DNA of 64,000 nucleotides from CALXQW01 sp031553045 (GTDB taxonomy: Bacteria; Verrucomicrobiota; Verrucomicrobiia; Opitutales; Intestinicryptomonadaceae): positions 124,001-188,000 of the forward strand of contig JAVBLZ010000006.1 in NCBI GenBank assembly GCA_031553045.1, read 5' to 3'. Position numbers and translations under genes: made by a program. Below the pieces are notes generated by a model. It was not told where the DNA came from, did no database searches, and saw only the letters and a list, made by a program, of their open reading frames with translations. Of the stretch, positions 35,288 to 43,164 are shown piece by piece. Positions within the stretch are counted from its first letter, which is position 1. Each line of letters begins with the position of its first letter.

Positions 35288-35842
35288 TTAATTTTTACCC
35301 AAAGCAGAGCAGGGCGGCTCAGGCAATTCTTTAAAGGCTTCTACGGCTTCTTTAAGGGTTTCTTGCCAAAGCGCCGCAGGGTCTGTATCAAAAAGTATTT
35401 TACTATTAACGGGTGTTATCAACCAAGTGCCGTCGTCAATTTCTTCCTGAAGTTGTTCGGCACCCCAGCCGGAATAACCCAGAAATGCGGCTGCTTTTGC
35501 GTCGGGGTTAGAGTCTAAAATTTCCGTTAATTTTTCCGCAGTTATGCCAAATAAAAAATTGCTCGAATCTTCAGCAGAATCATTCTGCCAAACGGCAAAA
35601 CTTAAATGATTTTTTGCAACAGGGCCGCCGTCAAAAACTTCAATATTTTCTATCAGCTTATCTTTAAAAACGGAATCAATCTCTCCAAGAGTATGATCAA
35701 TAGGCTTATTTACCATAATTCCAAAGCTGGATTCCGGACTGTCTTCCAAAAGTAAAATTACGGAATTTTCAAACACAGGACCCTTGAAACTTGGCGAAGC
35801 AACCAAAAAACTCCAAGATTTTTCCTCGTAATTTTTTTTCAT
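35288..35842 (-). CDS. YqgE/AlgH family protein
   Basis: 184 residues of the DUF179 family. The family pattern is visible: FLVASPSFKGPVFENSVILLLE at the start, FGIMVNKPIDHTLGEI, FDGGPVAKNHLSF, and AAFLGYSGWGAEQLQEEIDDGTWLI. Its molecular role is not established; AlgH was once linked to alginate regulation. The ATG overlaps the dCMP deaminase stop by 4 nt (ATGA), so it is the last gene of the long minus-strand run. Confidence 0.93.
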   Translation of the reverse strand: MKKNYEEKSWSFLVASPSFKGPVFENSVILLLEDSPESSFGIMVNKPIDHTLGEIDSVFKDKLIENIEVFDGGPVAKNHLSFAVWQNDSAEDSSNFLFGITAEKLTEILDSNPDAKAAAFLGYSGWGAEQLQEEIDDGTWLITPVNSKILFDTDPAALWQETLKEAVEAFKELPEPPCSALGKN

Positions 35843-36312
35843 ATTTTTTCTATAATAAGCTGAGTATCGGATAAAATTTCAAAAACCAGAGGGTCATTTT
35901 TATAATCGTGCCTATACTTGATTTTCTTGATACCAGCCGACGCCAAAAGTTTTGCGCAGTGTACACAGGGAAAGTGCGTTATGTAAGCAATAGCGCCATT
36001 TACAGAGATGCCGCGCCTTGCGGCGTCCGTAAGGGCGTTTTGTTCAGCGTGCACGGTTGCCATTTCATGATTGTCTCTCACGCAAGACTTGTGTTTTGCG
36101 CCTGGCAAAAAACCGTTGTAACCTGCGGCGATTATCCTATTTGTGTGCTCTCCGCCACTAACCAAAACGCAACCAACATTCAATCTTTCGCAGGCAGAAC
36201 GGGACGAAATCAATATGGCTGTTGCCATAAAATATTCATCCCAACTGGGCCTGACTTTCCAGCTTGATACCAAGTTGTCCAAGCCGGAGATTATATCGGA
36301 ATTATCTGGCAT
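35839..36312 (-). CDS. Deoxycytidylate (dCMP) deaminase
   Basis: A zinc deaminase of 157 residues that converts dCMP to dUMP for thymidylate synthesis. The active site is complete: HAEQNA (His88, Glu90) and PCVHCAK (Cys116, Cys119). The region HTNRIIAAGYNGFLPGAKH and the YRHDYKNDP end match dCMP deaminases such as ComEB rather than cytidine deaminases. The ATG overlaps the stop of the upstream gene by one base (TAATG). Confidence 0.9.
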   Translation of the reverse strand: MPDNSDIISGLDNLVSSWKVRPSWDEYFMATAILISSRSACERLNVGCVLVSGGEHTNRIIAAGYNGFLPGAKHKSCVRDNHEMATVHAEQNALTDAARRGISVNGAIAYITHFPCVHCAKLLASAGIKKIKYRHDYKNDPLVFEILSDTQLIIEKI

Positions 36313-37895
36313 TAGTTGTTTTGATTGTTGCCAGCGTCAAGCGGTTGAGCTTCTAGCTGAGCTTGTTCTTGAAGCATTGTGTAGGATTTAATCCAAGATT
36401 TAATGGCGCTTGCGCTGAAAGACGTTTTAAGTTCTTTTGCCGAATTGCCCAAGAAAATTTTGAAAACCAAAGGTTCAAGATTGATTTTCTTGAGCTTCTT
36501 TTCAGGCAAAGTAATTCCGGAATTTTTCAAATTAATTTCAAAAATTTTCTGCATACTTAAAACCATTTGAATATCGCAATCCAAAGTTTTTGCGGATGCG
36601 TTGGAGGAAAGTTTTGCTATGGTATTTTTCAAAGCTTCTGGTGAGTATGCCTGAACCGCATATCCGTTTGAAATTGCGGCATAAGATTCTTGCACGCTCT
36701 TTTTTTCTTCAACTTTACCATCCTCATTTTTAATTTTCATAGTGTTGATAACTGTCTGAACAATGGTTTCTGGCAAGGCAAGTTCTGCGGCTTTTTCAAA
36801 TTTTTTAGTTTCCACAGACACTGCCATGTCGATAGGCGAAGACGGATCCATCGAGGAATTTATAACCGAGTAATCCATATATTTATCTACGAGTTTATAC
36901 ATAGCCTCAAGGTCTGAAAAGTTTGCCGATGTCTTAGCAAGAGAGTAAAAATTTGCATTTTCCATTGGGTCTAAATTATTAAAATCAAAATCCATATTTA
37001 GCGCAAAAGAGCCGTTAAACTTTTTTGAATAATCTGAAATCTCTTTTGAAAATTCTTCATAAGAAGTGCCTTTTTTCATGAAATGTTTCATGACAGGCTC
37101 AAAGAATTTTAAAATATCTGCGTAAGAATCGGGATTGAAAGAGCCCTCCATCTGCACCAATGAGTTCTCCGTTATAAATGCCGATTCCGTAATTGGCTGG
37201 CGTTTAGATAACTTGTTTATTAAATTTGCAACCTGAGTGCCGTCTTTGGCTTTAAACAAAAATGAAAAGTCCAAATTTTCAGGCTTAATATTCATGGAGC
37301 AAGAAATATTTTCAGCGTCTTTTAGGGCTGAGGCGTAGAGGTCTATTATAGATTTTGGAAAATCATTAGTAATAGCATTCTTCACATTGGCCAATGCGGA
37401 ATCAATAGTATTGGCGTCATATATAAATTTTACGGAAACATCATCCAAGCTCTTGTTTTTTGAAAATTCAGCCTCAGCAAGTGTGGCTATTTCTTGCAGG
37501 TTTTTAGCGCCCATGATTTTTATAAAAACATATTTACCCTTGCGCAGTCTTGTATCTGGAGTGTTTGGCAGGGCGGGGTTGTTCAAAATCATTGCAGTAT
37601 CGTCGGCTTCCAAAGCAAGCACGCTGTAAGATTCATCATCATTTTTTGTAAAAGATACAAAATATGCGGGGCTTGCGCCTATGCCGTCAAAACTAGGTGC
37701 GCCTAGCATTGCGCCTGTCATTGCAACATACATTTTTTGCTTATCGGGGGTGATATTGTTTATGTATGAATATAGATTTACCAAAGTCTGCTTTGGGTTG
37801 TTAATCTTGACGCAGAATGTTGTATCAAATTTTTCTACCGCATTGGCTGTCAGAAAAATTATAGACGCAGTTAAGATAAGGAGTAGTTTTTTCAT
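36312..37895 (-). CDS. Secreted protein of unknown function, 527 residues
   Basis: I do not recognise a family. A clear signal peptide (KKLLLILTASIIFLTANA) directs it to the periplasm or beyond. The rest is soluble, alpha/beta, Lys/Asn/Ser-rich, with three or four loosely similar blocks and a Gln/Asn-rich C-terminus. The style (repeated FSFLFKAKDGTQVANLINKL-like blocks) recalls large periplasmic proteins of Verrucomicrobiota annotated as hypothetical. No lipobox, catalytic motif or C-terminal sorting signal is seen. It lies 38 nt after the fused permease gene and 1-nt overlaps the dCMP deaminase gene, so it is probably part of the same transcript. Confidence 0.7.
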   Translation of the reverse strand: MKKLLLILTASIIFLTANAVEKFDTTFCVKINNPKQTLVNLYSYINNITPDKQKMYVAMTGAMLGAPSFDGIGASPAYFVSFTKNDDESYSVLALEADDTAMILNNPALPNTPDTRLRKGKYVFIKIMGAKNLQEIATLAEAEFSKNKSLDDVSVKFIYDANTIDSALANVKNAITNDFPKSIIDLYASALKDAENISCSMNIKPENLDFSFLFKAKDGTQVANLINKLSKRQPITESAFITENSLVQMEGSFNPDSYADILKFFEPVMKHFMKKGTSYEEFSKEISDYSKKFNGSFALNMDFDFNNLDPMENANFYSLAKTSANFSDLEAMYKLVDKYMDYSVINSSMDPSSPIDMAVSVETKKFEKAAELALPETIVQTVINTMKIKNEDGKVEEKKSVQESYAAISNGYAVQAYSPEALKNTIAKLSSNASAKTLDCDIQMVLSMQKIFEINLKNSGITLPEKKLKKINLEPLVFKIFLGNSAKELKTSFSASAIKSWIKSYTMLQEQAQLEAQPLDAGNNQNN

Positions 37896-37933
37896 GATAG
37901 ATAATTGAATAGTAGGTTGTTTTTTTGTAAAGA

Positions 37934-40210
37934 TTATTTAACTTGTTTTGGGTCTGCAATATCTCTCAAAACGTCGCCAAGCATATTGAAGGCAAGAACG
38001 GTTACGAATATTGCAGCCCCTGGCAGCAAGAGCCACCACAGACCCAGCATAAGCACTTTTGTATCTTCTTGTGCTTGTGCTAGCATCAAACCCCAAGAGG
38101 CGGAAGGTTCCCCAATACCAAGACCGAGGAATGACAAGGCTGCTTCCCCCAAGATATAACCTGGTATAGATAAAGTGGCGCTTACAATTAAAAAACTAAG
38201 CACATTGGGGAGAAAATGTTTAAATATGATTTTGATTGGGCTTTGCCCCATACTTTCCGCCACTTGTACAAATTGCCTGTTGGATAAAGATAGCGCCATG
38301 CCACGTATTACCCTGGCTGTTCCCGCCCAACCCAATACGGATAAAATTACTATTATTCTAAAATAAACTTCATCGCTACTGCAATTTGCAGCAAAGGCGC
38401 TACGCATTGCAAGCAGAATGTATAAGCCTGGTACTGCCATCAAAAATTCCACAAACCTCATGCACAAAAAATCAAAAGTTCCGCCGAAATACCCTGAAAG
38501 CCCACCCACGATAAACCCAATGAACATCGTAATTGCAATGCCCACAAAACCTATGCTCAAAGAAATTTGAGCCCCATAAAGCAGTCTGGAAAAAACGTCT
38601 CTGCCGCTTGCGTCTGAACCCAAAAGATAAATTCTGTCCGCCGGATTTTTAGAATCTAGCCCAAAGAGTTTCGTGGAGCATTTGAATAACCAAAGCAATT
38701 TATATTCATTTGATTTCACAAAAAATTTAATGGGCAGCGTTTGATTTTCAAGCGGCTGGTAGTCGGTAATTGAAGTTGAGTGATAAACTTTAACGCTTAA
38801 TGTTCCGTCTTGAAAAGTCAGCGCTGTTGGGGGATGTAAAGTTTTCTCCAGACACTGCGTAGTTTCTTCATATGGGGCTATAAACGGCGCAAAAATTGCA
38901 AAGAAGTACAATATAAAGAGTGTTGTGATTGCTATAAAACCTCTGCTTGTTTTAAGTGCGCTAAAAAATAAATTTTTGAAAAAGAAATACCCCGCCCAGA
39001 TTAAACCCAAGGCTATCAACACTACCAAAAGTATAAACAAAAACTCGGCAAAGTTTTTTAGATAGGGTAGTGCGTTTACCGAGAAATTTGGAAATACGTT
39101 TATAAATATGCTAAAAACGACAATCAAAATTGCAGAAAAGGCAACAACCAAACTTATCTGTTTAAAAGGAACACAAGAGTTTTCTAGACGTATGCGTGGG
39201 TCCGCCCAAGCAAGCAGTATGTCCGCCAAAAGTTGCCCCAGTACAAGCATTATACAACCCATCAATACGCCAGACATCACAACATATTGATCTTGCTTGA
39301 TTATAGCCGTATAAATTAACTGCCCAAGACCAGGATAGTTCATCACATTTTCAACCAAAAGTGCGCCGGAAAGCAGACCGGAAAATGCAAATCCAAAAGA
39401 GGTTATTATTGGATTGATTGCGTTGCGCAAGACGTGCTTAAACATTATGGCATTTTCGGAAAGTCCTTTTGCCCTCGCAGTTGTTGCAAATTCAGCCCTT
39501 TGGTAATCCAGAAAATTCCCGCGCATGACACGCATTACTGAGGCAATGCCGCCCAAAGATAAAACTAGCGTGGGCAAAATTAAATGCTTTGAATAGTCCG
39601 CAATTTTGGCGGCGACGGGCATAAATTCATAGGTGATTGAAGTTTGCCCGCCAGTTGGGAATAGGCCTGTCGTAGCGGCAAATAGCACCGCCAGTAAAGC
39701 AAGGAAAAAGTAGGGCACACTCAACGACGCATAGGAAAGTATTGTGCAAATTTTGTCGAAAAAAGAATCTTTCTTTACGGCGGCAAGCACGCCTAATGGT
39801 ATTGCAATAAGATAAGTCAATATTGATGAAACTAACGCTAAAATCAAGGTTGCGGGCAGCCTTTGCCAAATTAAACTTGTTGCAGAAATTTTATACGCCC
39901 AAGAATATCCAAAGTCTGGAGAGCCAAAATATATTAAGGAATGTTTGGCAGATTCAGAAGCGGGCAAAAGCAAATTTGTTTTTATAAAAGAAACATTATT
40001 AAGCCACATTGCGTACTGAATGTACCAAGGCTTATCGAGCCCCAACGCCATTTCTTGCTGACGTATAAAGTCTGGATTCACGTCTTTGGAGTGTCTGGCT
40101 TCATCCAAGAAATCGCCGGGGGCAAGGTACATTAAAAAGAAAACCACAAGGCTGATTCCCAAAAGCAACGGAATCATGGAGAGCAAACGTCTGAATATAA
40201 AGTGCGGCAT
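37934..40210 (-). CDS. Fused two-subunit peptide ABC transporter permease (DppB-like plus DppC-like)
   Basis: One 758-residue frame joins two permease subunits that are normally separate. Residues 1-345 are DppB/YejB-like: RRLLSMIPLLLGISLVVFF start, ABC-interacting EAA loop AEFATTARAKGLSENAIMFKHVLRNA (239-264) and the NYPGLGQLIY end. Residues 350-425 add about two extra membrane segments. From 425 on it is DppC/YejE-like: a first helix, an external insertion of about 80 residues, YLLGSDASGRDVFSRLLYGA (528-547), and a second EAA loop AESMGQSPIKIIFKHFLPN (651-669). It should form both halves of the membrane channel for peptide or oligopeptide uptake. No ATPase gene is in the window. It overlaps the binding-protein stop by 1 nt. 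Confidence 0.92.
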   Translation of the reverse strand: MPHFIFRRLLSMIPLLLGISLVVFFLMYLAPGDFLDEARHSKDVNPDFIRQQEMALGLDKPWYIQYAMWLNNVSFIKTNLLLPASESAKHSLIYFGSPDFGYSWAYKISATSLIWQRLPATLILALVSSILTYLIAIPLGVLAAVKKDSFFDKICTILSYASLSVPYFFLALLAVLFAATTGLFPTGGQTSITYEFMPVAAKIADYSKHLILPTLVLSLGGIASVMRVMRGNFLDYQRAEFATTARAKGLSENAIMFKHVLRNAINPIITSFGFAFSGLLSGALLVENVMNYPGLGQLIYTAIIKQDQYVVMSGVLMGCIMLVLGQLLADILLAWADPRIRLENSCVPFKQISLVVAFSAILIVVFSIFINVFPNFSVNALPYLKNFAEFLFILLVVLIALGLIWAGYFFFKNLFFSALKTSRGFIAITTLFILYFFAIFAPFIAPYEETTQCLEKTLHPPTALTFQDGTLSVKVYHSTSITDYQPLENQTLPIKFFVKSNEYKLLWLFKCSTKLFGLDSKNPADRIYLLGSDASGRDVFSRLLYGAQISLSIGFVGIAITMFIGFIVGGLSGYFGGTFDFLCMRFVEFLMAVPGLYILLAMRSAFAANCSSDEVYFRIIVILSVLGWAGTARVIRGMALSLSNRQFVQVAESMGQSPIKIIFKHFLPNVLSFLIVSATLSIPGYILGEAALSFLGLGIGEPSASWGLMLAQAQEDTKVLMLGLWWLLLPGAAIFVTVLAFNMLGDVLRDIADPKQVK

Positions 40211-42030
40211 CAGTTTTTATTTTCCTGATAAAGTTCTTCCAAATTCCAGATTATAGAGCCGGTGGGCGGAACTTTTACATTGCGCCATTTTGTCTGAATA
40301 CCAGAGTAGGTGAGGGGAGTTACCAAAAATAAAAGTGGCAATTCTTCTGCAAAAATATCTTGCATTTCAAATATGTATTTGCGTCGCAAATTTTCATCTA
40401 AAGTTGTTTCAGAAGCGTCCATGAGTTTGTCTATTTCTGCCTCCCACGGGGTTTGCGGAGTTTCTTGACGAGGATTCCAGATATGTAAAAAACCGTCAGA
40501 TTTATAAATTGCCTTCCCGCCTGAAGGGTCATTGCCGCCGGTAAAGCCCATCATTGCTGCGTCATAATCAAAAGTTTTATCAATTTTTGATATTATAGCA
40601 CTAAAATCCATAAAACTTAATTTGACGTCTATTCCAACAGACTTCATGTTTTCGGAAAAAGTTGTTGCTATTGAACGCCCCGTAAGAGAATTTTCCGCAA
40701 CGAGAAAATCAAAGCTTACTCTGTTTGAATCTGCATCCGTCAATTTGCCGGAAGAATCAAGCTTAAAGCCGGCTTCTTTAAACATTTCCAAAGCTTTTTG
40801 AGGGTTGTAATCATAAGCTTTCACATTTGGGTTGTGCCATTTGTGGTTTGCGCTGCTAATTATTGAATTTAAAACCTGCGCCCTGCCAAACCAAACACCC
40901 TTTACCAAACCGGTTCTATCAATAGCTGTTAAAACAGCCTGCCTGAATTTTTTATTGTTAAACCACTTGTATTTATGAGGCTCTACATAAGGTTTGCCCT
41001 TATCGTTAATTCCCGATTTCAAATTAAACCAGATGAACTGTATGGCGGTGTCGGGCCCTCTTTCATAGATTTTAAAAGAGTAAGTGTCGGCATATTTTTT
41101 GACCCAAGAATAATCATTTGCGGTGATGGCGGAAGCATCGCTTTGACCGGTAGCAAAAAGTATTGTCGCAGTATTTTGATCTGCCAAAAATTTCAAAATT
41201 AAATAATCAATATAGGGCAGGCGATTCCCGTTTTTATCAGCCTTCCAATAATGCGGATTTGGCTTCATGACAAGACGCTCTCCGGGTCTGTAAGAATGCA
41301 GAACCCACGCAGAACTTGACACAATTTCAGTAGGGCTATTTATGGCGGTTTTACTCGTCAAAACTTGCAAGATTTCACCTTTGTCAAAAGCCTCTATAAA
41401 TTTGTGTTTCGGCAAAATTTCTATAAAGCCAATGTCGGTCAAAAATGGCGCATATACGGTTTTTGTTTTAAATTCCACCGTGAGTGCGTCAATTTTTTTA
41501 TACTTAATAGGTTCTCCAGAAATTGTGTACTGACCCGCATATCTAGAGGGATAACGCAAAAGTGGCTTGCCGGATTTTGGGTCTAACTTTGCTTTTCCAT
41601 TTTCGTCTTTTTGTTCGGCAAAAATAGTGTCGAAAGTAAATACGACATCGTCTGCGGTTATAGGCATTCCGTCGCTAAATTTTGCGCCTTTCCTGAGTTT
41701 GAAAGTGTATGTTAAATTATCTTCAGAAACTTCCCAAGATTCTGCCAGAGCAGGCACAGGGCACTCTTTGATAGGGTCATAATCTACAAGCGGAGAAAGC
41801 AAAAGAGAAATTACTATTGAAGAATAATAGTCATCAGAAACTAAAGGATTAAAAGTTTTTGGCTCATGCGGGCTGGTCATTACAAATATGCCGCCGTAAG
41901 AACCTACGTCGCAATCTGCAATACACGCACCTTCAGGCAGTTCATGCAAATTGCGTTTGATTACAAATTCGTCCGCATGGCAACAAAGAGCCAATGTAAT
42001 TGTGATGAGACTGAAAAAAAATGTCCTCAT
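40210..42030 (-). CDS. Peptide ABC transporter substrate-binding protein (SBP_bac_5)
   Basis: Exported solute-binding protein of 606 residues, with a signal peptide ending near LCCHADE; the Cys pair is not in a good lipobox, so it may be soluble periplasmic. Family features are EPKTFNPLVSDDYYSS near the mature start, LAESWEVSEDNLTYTFKLRKGAKFSDG, a long central region containing FNNKKFRQAVLTAIDR, and a C-terminal DIFAEELPLLFLVTPLTYSG. Proteins of this class bind di- and oligopeptides, or in Yej-type systems larger peptides. It overlaps tatC by 4 nt upstream and the fused permease gene by 1 nt downstream, making a coupled trio. Confidence 0.92.
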   Translation of the reverse strand: MRTFFFSLITITLALCCHADEFVIKRNLHELPEGACIADCDVGSYGGIFVMTSPHEPKTFNPLVSDDYYSSIVISLLLSPLVDYDPIKECPVPALAESWEVSEDNLTYTFKLRKGAKFSDGMPITADDVVFTFDTIFAEQKDENGKAKLDPKSGKPLLRYPSRYAGQYTISGEPIKYKKIDALTVEFKTKTVYAPFLTDIGFIEILPKHKFIEAFDKGEILQVLTSKTAINSPTEIVSSSAWVLHSYRPGERLVMKPNPHYWKADKNGNRLPYIDYLILKFLADQNTATILFATGQSDASAITANDYSWVKKYADTYSFKIYERGPDTAIQFIWFNLKSGINDKGKPYVEPHKYKWFNNKKFRQAVLTAIDRTGLVKGVWFGRAQVLNSIISSANHKWHNPNVKAYDYNPQKALEMFKEAGFKLDSSGKLTDADSNRVSFDFLVAENSLTGRSIATTFSENMKSVGIDVKLSFMDFSAIISKIDKTFDYDAAMMGFTGGNDPSGGKAIYKSDGFLHIWNPRQETPQTPWEAEIDKLMDASETTLDENLRRKYIFEMQDIFAEELPLLFLVTPLTYSGIQTKWRNVKVPPTGSIIWNLEELYQENKN

Positions 42031-43163
42031 TTGTCCGCATTTGGCTCATCAAATTTTGGCGCAAAGAAATCTGTAGAAGGCTTGTTCAATTCCCAATTTG
42101 GGGAGAAGTTGCGCACGGGTATTGCCTCGTAAGCTGCGTCTTCTTCCGCCATTTTTTCATAATCGTCATAATATCCGTATTCATGATCGTCGTAGTATGG
42201 ATCATTGGAAATATCATTGGGGTCATAATCATCGGGCAGAGTCGAACCTGAGGATGTTGAAGCGGATTCTTTACTGCGTGCGAGTTTTTCTTCTTCCATC
42301 TCACGCTTGCGTTCGTCCAAAATTTGCGCCGCATATTCCTTGCGCTCTTTAGCTTCTTGTGCGTCATCCAAGGCTTCTTGTTCCGCCTCTTGCTTAAGTT
42401 TTTTCTTCCGTAAAACAGTGCCAACCCAAAGCGCAATTTCAAAAAGTATGCAAAGCGGAAGCAATACCATCAACATAGTTACGCCGTCTGGAGGCGTTAT
42501 AAGCATTGCAAACACGGCAATACCCAAGATTACGTAACGTCGATTTTTGCGTAATGTTTTTGGTTCTAAAACGCCAAGCGCAATAAGTATGACTATTATT
42601 AAAGGCAATTCAAATGCGCCGCCTAAGGCAAAGGTTACCCAAATTAAAAACGAATAATAAGTTTCGGCATCCCAAAGCGATGAAACCCCCAGAAGGTCTG
42701 TGGCTATTACGTCTGAAAAACGCAACCCGAAGGGCAAGACCAAAAAGAATGAAAACGCAACGCCAAGACAAAACAATAGCAATGCCGATACGCAGGCTGG
42801 AAACAGCATACGTCTTTCATTGCTTGTAAGCCCTGGGGCTACAAATCTTGCAATAAAAAATAAAATGAATGGCAGCGATAGAAAAAATCCTCCGCCAAAG
42901 ACTATGTAAATCATAATCATAAATGGCGACATTGGACCCAAAGAACGCAGTTCAATTTTACTGCCCAAAGATTCCTCCGCAATTTTTAGAGGATACATCA
43001 AAAGGCTGTTAAAATAAAAGAATGCAACACCCACAAGCACCATTGCCACAAAAATTACCGCAATGCACTTAAAAATCATCCAGCGCATTTCCTCAAGGTG
43101 ATCCCAAAAAGACATCTCCTTGTTCTGAAAGATTTTTTCGATTTTGCGTTTTGCCTTTAACAT
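42027..43163 (-). CDS. tatC: Sec-independent protein translocase TatC with a long charged tail
   Basis: TatC is the receptor for twin-arginine signal peptides in the inner membrane. It has six hydrophobic segments (residues about 27-245) with the family marks MSFWDHLEEMRW near residue 17, FVAPGLTSNERRMLFP near 107 and FELPLIIVILIALGV near 184. After residue 252 comes an extra tail of about 125 residues: a Lys/Glu-rich probable coiled coil (to about 300), then an Asp/Tyr-rich acidic stretch (DDYDPNDISNDPYYDDHEYG). Typical TatC ends soon after helix six. TatA is not in the window. The Tat-signalled PHP protein here is a possible client. Confidence 0.93.
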   Translation of the reverse strand: MLKAKRKIEKIFQNKEMSFWDHLEEMRWMIFKCIAVIFVAMVLVGVAFFYFNSLLMYPLKIAEESLGSKIELRSLGPMSPFMIMIYIVFGGGFFLSLPFILFFIARFVAPGLTSNERRMLFPACVSALLLFCLGVAFSFFLVLPFGLRFSDVIATDLLGVSSLWDAETYYSFLIWVTFALGGAFELPLIIVILIALGVLEPKTLRKNRRYVILGIAVFAMLITPPDGVTMLMVLLPLCILFEIALWVGTVLRKKKLKQEAEQEALDDAQEAKERKEYAAQILDERKREMEEEKLARSKESASTSSGSTLPDDYDPNDISNDPYYDDHEYGYYDDYEKMAEEDAAYEAIPVRNFSPNWELNKPSTDFFAPKFDEPNADK

Positions 43164-43164
43164 T

